Of a DNA stretch of 64,000 nucleotides, positions 51,384 through 63,235 are shown in pieces. Each line of letters opens with the position of its first letter. Position 1 is the stretch's first letter. Origin of the DNA: Chinchilla lanigera (Eukaryota > Chordata > Mammalia > Rodentia > Chinchillidae); assembly GCF_000276665.1 (NCBI RefSeq), contig NW_004955405.1, positions 10,614,134 through 10,678,133 of the forward strand, given 5' to 3'. The translations under genes and the position numbers were made by a program. Below the pieces are notes generated by a model that did no database searches, had not been told where the DNA came from, and worked only from the letters and a program-made list of their open reading frames with translations.

Positions 51384-51460
51384 CGGGATGTAGCTGGCGT
51401 TGATGTAGTCGGAGCAAGGGTCGTCATCTACATTGGATAGCTTCACTCGTGAGGCATCAT
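51384..51460 (-). CDS. PTPRB: PTPRB exon: substrate-recognition motif
   Basis: 77 nt between 'ctttcttccag' and GTAGGTG. The first two bases (AT) complete the Tyr of ILP-Y. The exon then reads DASRVKLSNVDDDPCSDYIN and ends ASYIP. The preceding Tyr and DASRVKL form the phosphotyrosine-recognition loop. DYINASYI is the most conserved block of classical PTPs after the P-loop. Confidence 0.97.
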
Positions 51461-52904
<1,444 letters not shown>

Positions 52905-52988
52905 TTACTAAAGAAAAGGTAGAACAGCATAACCAGTAGGAACTGCATTTCAAAAGTAGATAATATAGTCATTAATGAGTTCTCTTAC

Positions 52989-53006
52989 CAAGAAGTTTTC
53001 CGGCTA
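52989..53006 (-). CDS. PTPRB: PTPRB 18-nt microexon
   Basis: Only 18 nt: T AGC CGG AAA ACT TCT TG, between 'ttttttcacag' and GTAAGAG. With GG from the previous exon and C from the next it encodes G-S-R-K-T-S-C. I recall human GNRKTSC at this point, which supports the call. The acceptor is preceded by more than 40 nearly uninterrupted pyrimidines on the minus strand. Phase 2 at both ends means it can be skipped without frameshift. It adds a basic Ser/Thr cluster just inside the membrane. Confidence 0.88.
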
Positions 53007-53121
53007 CTGTGAAAAAAAAACAAAAAAGAAAAGAAAAGAAAAAAGAAAAAAAGACTGTATTAGCAAATCTCATATGGTACCACCTTCCAATGAATTACGT
53101 GACAGAGAACATGGCACTCAC

Positions 53122-53205
53122 CCTTTCTGGCCCAGGTTCAGGTGCACGGACAGTGGTCGATCCCTGCGAATGCTCAGGCGTGCCGAGGGCCTTTCTCTAC
53201 CGTGG
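53122..53205 (-). CDS. PTPRB: PTPRB exon: basic juxtamembrane segment
   Basis: 84 nt between 'cacatttcag' and GTGAGTG. The first C completes a Ser codon, then HGRERPSARLSIRRDRPLSV and HLNLGQK follow, ending with GG. The segment is strongly basic and lies directly after the membrane anchor, typical of a cytosolic juxtamembrane region. Phase 2 in and out. A long false frame runs through both edges of this exon into the introns. Confidence 0.95.
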
Positions 53206-53239
53206 CTGAAATGTGAGGCAGAGGATTTACTTTTCCGTT

Positions 53240-53316
53240 TCGGTACTGAGGATTGAACCCAGAGCCTTTCACTTGCTAGGCAAACGCTCTGCCATTGAGT
53301 TACATCCCCAGACCGA
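53240..53316 (-). repeat. ID-like SINE in a PTPRB intron
   Basis: 'cggtactgaggattgaaccc ... gccattgagttacatcccca', only about 35 bases upstream of an exon acceptor. Confidence 0.75.
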
Positions 53317-54156
53317 GTTAGAGGATTTTTATTCCAGTTATGACATTTGATCTGAACAAAGTTTCCCACTTAGAGTAAGGGTGTGCATGTTTGAGCAAAT
53401 CTGGAGTTTTAAGGATTCATGAAGGTTTGCCAATATTTCTTTGAGGGAAGAAAAAGGAAAGAAGAGCATAGAAAAGTTGATCTTTCCCACTTAGACACAG
53501 ATCTGTATAATAACTTAGGTCTGTCTTCTGGTTTTTGGCTATGGGTCATAATCACTTCCCACACTCTCAACAAAATTTTCTTAAAAAAAACTCCAAACCT
53601 GTAAATCCCAGATGCCAGACATGACTGGGTGTAATGTGCTAAACAAAAAATTCGCTAAGAGAAGACAGCATGGCAGTGGGGCACCTGCTATTTGCTTCTT
53701 TGGAGTCACTTTTAAAATTCAGATGGTAAATATGACCCAGAAAATGGTATCAACTATATTTTTCAGGATGTATCAGAAAAGAACGGGGGCACAGAATTTA
53801 CAAATATCTCCATCTTCATGAAGATATGAACCAAAATTTTTTTTCCTATGCAAAAGGAGTTATTTAATATTTAAATAAAGCTACTAATGGACTTGTAGTC
53901 TTTGGTAAGGGCCACATTCATCAAGTGTAGAATAAAGCTGAAAAACAATGAAGTTTTGGTTTTAGAGTTTGACTTGTTTTTACTGCAAAAACAGTGGTTG
54001 TCTCACTTGGAGAGGTTAAACTATTTTCCCTCTTACTTTCCAGGCGACAGGGCATTTTTATTTTATTTTATTTTATTTATTTATTTTTTTACAGGGCATT
54101 TTTAGATGCATTTCTAAAGTCACGGGCTTAGTCACCAAAGGGACCGTTGTACTTAC
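53317..54156 (-). other. PTPRB: PTPRB intron (remainder)
   Basis: Plain AT-rich intron sequence with a (TTTTA)n stretch near 54057-54090. No exon is seen. Confidence 0.8.
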
Positions 54157-54256
54157 CTCACTTTCTGCCGGCAGATGAAAAAGGCCACGAGCGCCACCAG
54201 CATGCCGATTAGGAAGAGGCCAGCACTCACCCCTTCGATAACGCCAAACAAGGGCT
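54157..54256 (-). CDS. PTPRB: PTPRB exon: transmembrane segment
   Basis: 100 nt between 'gattcttatag' and GTAAGTA. The first AG completes a Glu codon. The exon then reads PLFGVIEGVSAGLFLIGMLV and ALVAFFICRQKV, ending in AG. Roughly 20 uninterrupted hydrophobic residues (from GVSAG to FFIC) followed by RQK make a single type I membrane anchor with a stop-transfer signal. Phase 1 in, phase 2 out. Confidence 0.97.
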
Positions 54257-54767
54257 CTATAAGAATCCAGAAGGACACAACAAATCCCGGTGGGAAAATT
54301 AGTGGAAGGGAACCGGTGAGAGAGCTTGGGAAGCTGTATCCCCCAAACACTGTTATCATGAGTACAATCCGAGTGATGCCCACCCTGAGATACTGACCGT
54401 CTGCTAGCCATGAATATGCAGCTGAGAAGATGAACTTCCAGCTACCACCTTGTTAGGGTAGGCGGGTTACATGGTAAGAAATGCATTAATGTTTTAAATT
54501 AATCCTATATGGCTAGTAAAGGAATTTCAAACTTTGTGTTGGCAAGTACAGCTTGGGGCACCTATGATGGAAGCCATAAGTTCACCAGCAAAATAAAAAT
54601 ACGATTTCATGTATATGAAACAAGTTACACAGCACCTGGAGCTCTAGCAAATCCAGTGAATTGCTGAGAGTTACACGAACAAAATTTCATTTTTATTACC
54701 TAGTATGACAGTGCCACTGGGAGTTTATGAAAAAAAGACATTAACAGTAGGCACAGTAGCCTTTTAA

Positions 54768-54896
54768 AAATTTTTTTGGAGGACTGTCTAATTATGTTGC
54801 CTAAGCTGGTCTTGAACCCTGGCATTCAAAAAAATACTCCTGCCTCAACCTCCTTAGTAGCTGGGACTATAGCAATATGCTGCCATGCCTGACTTG
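54768..54896 (-). repeat. Old B1-like SINE monomer
   Basis: 'aattatgttgcctaagctgg ... tagctgggactatagcaata', diverged and lacking the second internal block. Confidence 0.7.
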
Positions 54897-54919
54897 CTAT
54901 TTTCAGAAGTAGTTTTATT

Positions 54920-55000
54920 GGGCTAGGGATTTAGCTCAGTGGTATACTGCCTGCCTGGCAAGTGTGAGTTCCTGAGTTCAGTTCCTGGTACTCCCCACCA
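54920..55000 (+). repeat. ID-like SINE
   Basis: 'gggctagggatttagctcag ... gagttcagttcctggtact', with almost no A tail. Confidence 0.85.
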
Positions 55001-55186
55001 CAAAGTAGTTTTACTGAAATCTAATTCTTCACCAGCTCCCCATGATGAATGTAATCACTATATGCTGCAAATATGTACTAATAAAAACCTAAAGGAAGAT
55101 AATTCGCATATTATTCAATTCACTCATTTAAATAGTACAGTAGCTGTGTTAGTTTAGTCACAGAGGTTTGTAAACACAACCACAAT

Positions 55187-55343
55187 TTTTTTTTTTGTCT
55201 TTTTGAGACATGGTCTCCCTATGCAGTTCAGGGTGGCCTTGAGCTCACTCTGTAGCCCAGGCTGGTCTCGAACTTGCAATGATTCTCCTGCCTCTGCCTC
55301 CCGAGTGCTGGGATTACAGGCGTGCACCACCATGCCTGGCTAT
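55187..55343 (-). repeat. B1-like SINE
   Basis: T run, 'gagacatggtctccctatgc', ends 'gtgcaccaccatgcctggct'. Confidence 0.92.
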
Positions 55344-55369
55344 CACATAGTTCTTTGCATCGGCTTCAT

Positions 55370-56170
55370 TTACTCAGCATGATGTGTCCTAGGTTCATCC
55401 AAAGACCATATGTCCATATCCCATCCCTTTTACTGGCTGAATAATATTGTATTGTATGGATATATCACTTTGTTTATCTACCCTTGTACTGATGGATATT
55501 TGAGATGTTTCCATTTTTGTCTATTATGAGTGATACTGCTATAGACATCCACTATGAATGGCTGTGTGGACATGTCTTCATTTCCCTTAAATATATATTT
55601 CTTGCTGGATCATGTGATAACTCATTATTTAATGTTTTGAGGAAATGAAAAGCGATATTGCCAAGCAGGTATGCTATTTTCCATTTCCACAAACAATCTA
55701 TGAGGGTTCAAGTTTCTCCGAGTCCTCACTAACACTTGTTATTTTATTTTGGATTATAGTCATTCCCATGATACAAAGTGATATATTATTGTGGCTTTGA
55801 TTTGCATTTTCCTAAGGTTTTGTTTTGAATTTTCCTAATGACTAGTGGTATTGAACATCTTTTCATATGCTTATTGGCCATTTGCAACTCTTCAGAGAAA
55901 TATCTCTTCAGATCTTTTGCACAATTTAAAATTCTGCCTTTTTTATGACTGAATTGTAAGGTAAGAATTATTTTTATGTTCTGGGTAGACAACCTTTAAC
56001 AAATAGTGTATTTGACTTGCAAATACTTTCTTCCTTTGTGTGCATTATCTTTTCACTTACTTGATGATACCTTTTGGATGTGCAACTTTTAATTTGGATT
56101 AACTCCAATTTATATTTTTTCTTTTGCTGCTTGTCCTTTTGGTGTCATATCAAAAAACTCAAACTCTTCT
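55370..56170 (-). mobile_element. L1 LINE 3' fragment
   Basis: Reversed L1 ORF2-end and 3' UTR text: 'ttcatttactcagcatgatg', 'ggctgaataatattgtattg', 'gatggatatttgagatgttt', 'tggctttgatttgcattttc', 'agatcttttgcacaatttaa'. Non-coding through many stops. Confidence 0.88.
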
Positions 56171-57054
56171 TAAATATTGTTACACATATCAGGTGCACAG
56201 GTTCAAGGACATCATAGCTCTGTGTTTGCATGTGACTAATTTGAAACCATAATATTTAAATTGCCAGTTTGGTTATACAGCAGGTGTTTTTTAAGGGTGT
56301 GTGTATCATCCATGAGAGATACCGTACACTCTGGTATCGCAGTATTTCTTTGTTTAGTAATTTCCAGATTGCCACTGAAAATAATTATTCATCTTATTAG
56401 ATTAAAAAAAAACCATTTCATAACTACAGGTCATGAAGATTTTCTCCTACATTTTCTTTTGAAAGCGTTATTGTTTTACCTCTCATACTAACTCAGTAAA
56501 GCAGCCCATTTTTGAAGCTTTTTTTATTTTAAAAGCCTGGATTTATTTATTGCAGATTGCTTTTCCACACTCATCAAATCAGCAGTCATGTTCGTTTTAA
56601 TGTGTGTAGTATTCTCTCTGAATGTAACTTTTGGGTATCCCTTTACTGGACTAAATACAATTTTTGTTGTATAACAATATTTCAGATAGGGAAGAATTGT
56701 GTTTACAAAGTCCCTACTTATCATTAAATTATAGGAAAATAAATCTAAATCCTCTTAACTGGGCTCTGATCCTTTTTCGGCCTGAGAAGTGTGAGATTAT
56801 CCCCATATCTGGCAGAAGTAGATAGAGATCTTTGTGAGGCTGAGCTGCACGTTTTCATGCAGCAGAGGAGACTGAGCTCTAAAGAACTCCCCCAGGCCGA
56901 GGAAGCCAGCACGGCACACTGGCTGCATGAAAGCTCTGACAGGCAGTAGTGTCAAGGAGCAAGGGGATGGAAGTGGTGCTATTCCTGGCATGATGGACAT
57001 TCCCAAACAGCAGTGCAGAGGCTGTGTGCCCAGGCAGAAAGTGGCACAACCCAG

Positions 57055-57240
57055 CTATACAATCTTGGCAAGTTGCTTGAACTCTTCGTGCCTGAGATCC
57101 TTACTTTAAAAAGTGAGAATGATAACAACATCTACCTCAAAAGACTGTAGTGTTGATTTGACAATTTATTCTATGTACAATACTTACAATTGTAGCTCCA
57201 CAGAGAAGGTAACTAGCAAATATTAGCTACTATTATTCTT
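57055..57240 (+). repeat. MIR-type SINE remnant
   Basis: 'atcttggcaagttgcttgaa', 'ttactttaaaaagtgagaat', 'aacaacatctacctcaaaag' in MIR order. Confidence 0.65.
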
Positions 57241-57302
57241 CAGACTTTCTCTCTAACACACTAGAGAAATTTCTTTCACAAATTTATGTAAAGCTTTTAA
57301 AG

Positions 57303-57316
57303 TAACATTTTCTTTC

Positions 57317-57368
<52 letters not shown>

Positions 57369-57370
57369 TT

Positions 57371-57413
<43 letters not shown>

Positions 57414-57710
57414 CTCTCTCTCTCTCTTTCTTTCTTTCTCTCTCTTTCTTTCTCCTCTCTCATCTTTCTTTCTTTCTNNNNNNNNNNNNNNNNNNNNNNN
57501 NNNNNNNNNNNNNNNNNNNNNNNNNNNNNNNNNNNNNNNNNNNNNNNNNNNNNNNNNNNNNNNNNNNNNNNNNNNNNNNNNNNNNNNNNNNNNNNNNNNN
57601 NNNNNNNNNNNNNNNNNNNNNNNNNNNNNNNNNNNNNNNNNNNNNNNNNNNNNNNNNNNCTCTCTCTCTCTCTCTCTCTCTCTTTCTTCTTTCTTTCTTA
57701 TCTTTTTGAG
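57303..57710. repeat. (CTTT)n/(CT)n tract with assembly gap
   Basis: Pure pyrimidine repeat on both sides of a run of N: about 170 bases before and about 40 after. It ends at the tail side of a reversed B1-like SINE. True length is unknown. Confidence 0.95.
57478..57659. other. Assembly gap (182 N)
   Basis: 182 undetermined bases lie inside the (CTTT)n tract. The size is not a round default, so it may be an estimate. Confidence 0.99.
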
Positions 57711-57845
57711 ACAGGGTCTCACTATGCAGTTCAGGCCAGCCTTGAGCTCACTTTGTAGCCCAGACTGGCCTTGAACTTGCAATAATCCTCCTGCCTCAGC
57801 CTCCCAAGTGCTGGGGTTACAGGTGTGTGCCACCACACCTGGCTT
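57700..57845 (-). repeat. B1-like SINE at the end of the (CTTT)n tract
   Basis: 'tctttttgagacagggtctc ... tgtgtgccaccacacctggc'. Confidence 0.92.
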
Positions 57846-57859
57846 TAACAGTTTCATTT

Positions 57860-57955
57860 AAAAAATATTATTATTGGTTTGTATACTGGGATTGAGCCCA
57901 GGCCCTAACGCATGCTGAGCAAGTGCTGTACCACTGAACTGCACTCACAGCCCTC
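57860..57955 (-). repeat. ID-like SINE
   Basis: 'tactgggattgagcccaggc ... ccactgaactgcactcacag'. Confidence 0.7.
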
Positions 57956-58082
57956 TAAATTTGCATTTTTAAATAGCAGGAAAGCAAACACAGTAAGCAA
58001 AAGAAGGAAAAACTGCCTCAGTCACACTACGTTGAGATATTCATCATAAGTACTGGGGGCGGGTAGTCTTCTTTTCTGTGTA

Positions 58083-58400
58083 CAGTTATTCCTTAGTATC
58101 TGAGGGGCCTTGGTTTGAGGATGCCCTTTATATCTCAAAATCTGTGGATGCTCAAGTTCCTTATACAAAATAGCATGGCATATAACCTATGTATATTCTC
58201 TCACATACTTTAAGACATTTCTAGGTTACATATAACACCTAAAACATGTAAATCCTATGTCAACAGCTCTTACACTATACTATTAGGAGAATAGTGACAT
58301 GAAAAAGTCTACATGTTTAGTATTGACACATTTTTTTCCCTACTGTTTTTGATACACAGTGTTGAACCTATGGATACAGAGGGCCAATGTCTATGCATAT
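58083..58400. mobile_element. TcMar-Tigger MITE (MER2-like)
   Basis: 'agttattccttagtatctga', 'tctgtggatgctcaagttcc', 'aaatagcatggcatataacc' and the end 'ctatggatacagagggccaa' are the known landmarks of Tigger-derived MER2-type elements. The ends are diverged inverted repeats (tccttagtatc / gatacagaggg). Confidence 0.75.
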
Positions 58401-58791
58401 ATACACTCCAATGTGTAACTGAAAGCTTTTATATCATTTTGACTGTACAAGCACTTGGTTTTAATGTCTTTTACCCATTGTTTTGTTGTTTTTTTTTTTT
58501 TTAAAAACTTTACGTTTTTATTTTTGTTTCTGTTTTTTGTTTTAGGGTATGGAGGGTTCATTTTTAATAGCAAAAAATTTGTCCTTCATCTTATTTTCTA
58601 GAGTAATCGCCTTCCAGTCCATTCTCCTGCAAAAATAGTACAATCTCTCTAATCCACATCAATCCACAATCACACAAAGATTAAATTACAAATGAAAATA
58701 ATTGTTTCCCCCATCATTGCACAAGTTACCAGATCTCTTCTCTAGAAGTTCTTTCAGGAGACACGGGGATGGCTAGAAAAGTGAGCCTTAC

Positions 58792-58898
58792 CTGACTCCG
58801 TGGTGATAGGCAAAGAGAAAAATGTGTCTGAGTAGAGAGGCTTTGTGAACTCTTTCAGGTCCTCATCAAACAACTGAGTAAATGCCCGAATGCTGATT
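58792..58898 (-). CDS. PTPRB: PTPRB exon: membrane-proximal extracellular region
   Basis: 107 nt between 'ttttcctttcag' and GTAAGGC. The first A completes an Arg codon, then ISIRAFTQLFDEDLKEFTKP and LYSDTFFSLPITTES follow, ending with G. It is the end of the last extracellular module. ISIRAF resembles a final FNIII beta strand. It joins the membrane exon (EPLFG...) in frame. Phase 2 in, phase 1 out. It is the most 5' PTPRB exon I can find in the window; the fibronectin-repeat exons lie beyond the right edge. Confidence 0.94.
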
Positions 58899-60188
58899 CT
58901 GAAAGGAAAATAGATTTATGTAAGTGCAAATTAGTGGCTGAACAGGGTAAAAATGTGTATAAGGAGAAGTGTGGGGGGTACCTGGTAACTTTGTACACAG
59001 GGTGGGACATAAATTATGCAATCAGACGGATCTGGGTTCATGCATTCTTTCACTGATCTACTCATCAAATATTTATTGAACTTCTGCTGTGTGCCAGTCC
59101 CAATTTTCAGAGCCGGAGATACCACACAAAACAAAATAAAGTCCCTCCCCTTCCAGAGGTCACATTCCCATAGAGGAAGTCAGACCCAAAAAATCCACAA
59201 ATATATATCAGATGGTGATGTCTTTTTCTATGAAAAAGAAAAGAGCAGCATAAAAAGATGAAAAGCAACGAAGTCCAACTGTGTGAAACTGCTTTATCCA
59301 GCATGGTCAGTGAAAGGCTCTTTGATAGGAAGACATATGCATAGAAATCTGAGGAAAGAGAGGGAGAAAGCAGGTTCACATTCCAGGTAGCGGGAGCTTC
59401 AGATGCAAGACTCTGGCGGAAACTGGAGCTAGATGGGAAGGATGATGAGCGGACAGGAGAGTTGCTGAAGTTCCTGCCCATCTATCCATGTTGGACAGGA
59501 CCTGAGGAGCAGCTGGTCCTAAATTCTATAAGCAAGTGGGACACAAGTACTACATCAGATATATCACCTCTGTTCGATCAAAAAGCCTCTGATTCCATCA
59601 TAGGACACGTCTCATGCTCTTGGCATGAATCAGCCAGTCTGGAGGGCTGAACTCACAGTCTCTGGTGGTGTATTTTAGGGAGAATTTAGAATCATTTGAA
59701 GTGAGTGATCAGGATGATGACAGAGAAGACTTAGAAGAACATGATAGTTGATTTCAGATTTAAGCAAAGTTGTGGTATAAAAGAGGAAATAGATGTCATT
59801 ATTTTTCTTCTTGAAGGTAGAAGTAGGCTGAAGTCGTAGACAGGGAGGAGTGTAGGAACGTACAACTGTTCTCTAGCATCTAGAGCCTGGGCTGTTTCAC
59901 TGGTAGCAGCTCCCAGTCATCAGGGCGAATCAGATCAGAGGCTGAAGGAGAATGCGCTCTCAGTAAAGTTATAAGGGGGCGCTCCTACCCTAAATTAAAA
60001 CTGTTTGGGGTGACTTCTTGATTTCTTTGACTATAGGTTTACCAATAGAGTATAGATTCTTTGACTATAGGTTTACCAAAGAGTATTAGGCTTGGCTTAT
60101 GTAAGGCAACTTCTGCTAGTGTTAATTTAATTCTATGAACATAAATGGAAAACTTCTTTCTTCTTATTTAAAAAAAAAAACCTTTTTA

Positions 60189-60356
60189 GCCAGGTGTGGT
60201 GGCACACACTTGTTATCCCAGCACTCGGGAGGCTGAGGCAAGAGGATTGCTGTGAGTTTGAGGCCCGCCTGGGCTACAAAGTGAGTTCAAGGCCAGCCTG
60301 AACTGCATAATGAAACCCTGCTCAAAAAGGTAAAAAAAAAACAAAACCGAAGAATC
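60189..60356 (+). repeat. B1-like SINE with internal duplication
   Basis: 'gccaggtgtggtggcacaca ... caaggccagcctgaactgca ... gaaaccctgctcaaaaag'. Confidence 0.92.
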
Positions 60357-61689
60357 TGGGCATGTGCTGTGATAATGCTGGAGCAGTCCCGAGCCAGGAC
60401 AAGTAGTTCTGATCTTCTCACCCCCTTGTTCCAACACATACACAGGTCCAATTGTATCTTGGAAAATGAATGTTATTGGTTCCAGAATATGCATTTCTAA
60501 AAGATCCTGGAAATATATTGGAAAACGTCTTCAAAGGACAACAAAAAGTCATTGTGTATTAAATGAGAAGTTCAGGAATTGATATGTAATTTTAATTTAA
60601 GTCAGAATTCTATAGCAGAAAGTTAAAGATCATATGGTTCAGTTTCTTTTCATTTGAGGACAGTGAGGTCAAGGAACCTGACCACCTTACTGTGGCCACC
60701 ATGTTATTCCATTTAGAATAAAAACAAAACCAAACCTGCATTTTCCTGACCTCCAAATTGCCTCTTATCATGATGATCTATTTCCCTTTCAACATGAAAC
60801 AATGCTAATGCTGCATAGATAATAGGAACCCAACAATGAATGAAAATATACTACAGCCATTGACAAAATAAACTTGCATATCATCTAAACCTGGTATTTG
60901 CCATTTTTTTCAATCCCAATGTTTCTCTTTTTTGTATTATTTCCTATGTATTTACTTATTCCCTTAAAAGGAAAAACACACTGGCAGTGTCTGGGGTCAC
61001 CACAGTGATTACCATCTTGAGACAGGCAGAATTATTCTGGCTAGACCAGAGCATATTCGGCAGCCACCATACAAGAGGCTTCTTAGTATGTGGCTCTCAT
61101 GTGCTTTGACTTGAAAGGTGATGCCTTCCCTTATCAGGTAGTGTCTGCCTGGCATGTCCTTAACAGGTAGAACCAAACATATATTTCAGAAAGATGGTGT
61201 ACATGTTCTAGAAGAGAAGTATGCACACCGTGAGCTGGTTACGACAAAAGTGTGTAGCTTTCTCAGAGTGTCTTGACTCCCTCCTTCATTCATTCATCAA
61301 CATTTCATGAGCACCTCTTTTGTGCCAAGTAGTCAATACAATTTTCTCTGTCCTGTGACATGCTTGTTGCTCCTGTCAGACTGTGAGTTCTCTCAGTCTA
61401 GTGAACAAGGCAGATATTGGCTCAAGGTTTAAAAAGCACAGGTACATGCAGGAATAGAGCCAGCCAGAGAAGAGTGGGAAGGGTCCTAAAGAGAGTGAAA
61501 AGAAGGTGGAAAAGGCCAGGGGTGGAAGAGCGCTGTGCTGCACCTAGGGAATCTGGAGGAGTGAGAACTGGCAAGAGGGAAGGGTGCACTGGTGCGAAGG
61601 GTAGGAGATGAGCTATTATAAGTGAACAGTGATCACAAGAAGCTCTTCATCTAGAAGGTACACAGCAAGACTCAATCTGCCTTACACTT

Positions 61690-61800
61690 AACCCCTCAAG
61701 ACAGCCTTGTGATGAGCTGAAGATGAGAGCAAAGATGAGACAGCTGGAATGCTGCTCACAAAGTTACGTAGCTAGGAAGTAGCAGAGCTGGAACTCAAAT
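61690..61800 (-). repeat. MIR-type SINE remnant
   Basis: Reversed MIR: 'acaaagttacgtagctagga', 'agtagcagagctggaactca'. Confidence 0.65.
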
Positions 61801-61929
61801 GCTGGGATGCTTCCAAAGACATCAGTAGCTACTGTGGACAGGAAAGGATGTGTGTCATGTTATTGGCAGGTTCTGATCCAGAAATAATAAGTTTACATAG
61901 TTTCTCACTTGCTTTCTCTGTGAAATGCA

Positions 61930-62730
61930 GTACAGTTTTTCCCTCCTTTATTCACAGGGTCACTTTCTGCTGTTTCAGTTACCCATACTCCACATCCTTC
62001 TAAAAGTATTAAATAGAAAGCTCCAGAAATAAACAGTTCATTGAACTGGGCATGGTGGTGCACGCCTGTAATCCCAGCTCTCGGGAGGCTGAGGCAGGAG
62101 GATCATTGCGAGTTCGAGACCAGCCTGGGCTACAAAGTGAGCTCAAGGCCAGCCTGAACTGCATAGTGAGACCCTGTCTCAAAAAGACAAACAAAACAAA
62201 ACAAAACAAAACACAGTTCACTGAATTTAAATTGTGTGCTCTTCTGAGTAGTGTGACAAAATCTTACACTTCACATTCAGTCCCACTGAGGACATAAATC
62301 ATCCCTTTGTCCAGTATTTCTCCACTGTATATGTTTACCCACCTTTTAGTCACTAGTAGTCATCTTGTTATGATACTAACTGTTGTGGAATCACAGTGCT
62401 TGTGTTCAAGTGACCATTATTTTATTTAACAATGGCCCCAAAGTGCAAGAGTAGTAATGCTGTAATACAGGTATGCCAAAGAAAAGCTATGAAGTGTTTT
62501 CTTTAGTTAAAATGGGAAAGTTCCAGTCTTAATAAGGAAAGTAAAAACAAAACAAAACAAAAAAACGGTATGCTGACGTTGCTAAGAACAAACTTCTTTG
62601 TAAAACTGTGCAGAAAGGAAAAGGAATTTGTATTAGTTTTGCTGTCACATCTCAAAATACAAAAGTTACAGCATGGTGCATGACAAGTGCTAGGCTAAGA
62701 CTGGAAAACACACATCAAATTACAGGGTTC
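61930..62730 (+). mobile_element. Tigger-type DNA transposon remnant
   Basis: The 5' region contains 'ctgctgtttcagttacccat' and 'agctccagaaataaacagtt'. After a SINE insert it continues 'tgtgctcttctgagtagtgt', 'aatcatccctttgtccagta', 'cacagtgcttgtgttcaagt'. A broken transposase start (ATG at 62432, reading MAPKCKSSNA...) is stopped after about 24 codons. This order matches the 5' UTR and start of Tigger (pogo-type) transposons. Non-functional. Confidence 0.75.
62046..62212 (+). repeat. B1-like SINE inside the Tigger remnant
   Basis: 'ctgggcatggtggtgcacgc ... ctcaaggccagcctgaactg ... gagaccctgtctcaaaaag'. It is flanked by 'cagttcattgaa' and 'cagttcactgaa', one mismatch in 12. Confidence 0.93.
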
Positions 62731-62799
62731 ACTATAAATCCACATTTTTAGTTGTCTTCTTGATAGGGCAAGAGAAACTCTATTTTCTTTTTTTAACTC

Positions 62800-63235
62800 C
62801 ATATTAAGAGAAGTCACTTAAGTTCACTTATGCTGTAGTTGACCCCACTCTCCACCCCCTCCCCTTGGTTAGTTATCAATCCACTTAAAAGAGAGCAGAG
62901 TCACAAAATGCAATGGAACAAACAGGACAGGTTGGGAAGCAGGTTAAAAGTTAAACTACAATGGTCATCTGGAATCTGGCTGTCCAACAGCTTCTGGGAA
63001 AGGTAAACCTTGTGATAATTGTGTGACATTCTTGTAAAATTCCCCAAAATGGGGTAATGGTTACTATGGAAACCTATAAATGTACTTAAACCAAAGGTGA
63101 GACCCAGATTGGTGCGGACGTCTTTTCTGGCTTCTGACCAGAGATTGCCCATCCAACGGCTCTCCAATAAAGCTTTGTTTGTGCTTGCCTTTTTGGTCTC
63201 TTGTGAGTGCCTGTCTCGTTGGTCTCACTTGCTGT
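62800..63235 (+). mobile_element. Probable solo LTR, second family
   Basis: 'ggaaacctataaatgtactt' (TATA-like), 'ggacgtcttttctggcttct', AATAAA at 63166 and a T/G-rich end 'ctgtctcgttggtctcactt' give promoter-R-U5 order as in gammaretrovirus-like LTRs. Unlike the family L copies. Ends not determined; no internal region recognised. Confidence 0.5.

Larger units (their letters stand above)
54257..58791 (-). other. PTPRB: PTPRB intron
   Basis: About 4.5 kb containing SINEs, a reversed L1 fragment, a MIR, a (CTTT)n tract with an assembly gap and a Tigger-type MITE (all listed). 56.2-57.05 kb is AT-rich with nothing recognised. Confidence 0.85.

Noticed and set aside
57297..57857. 186-codon minus-strand frame
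   Set aside because: It runs through a SINE, a microsatellite and 182 unknown bases.
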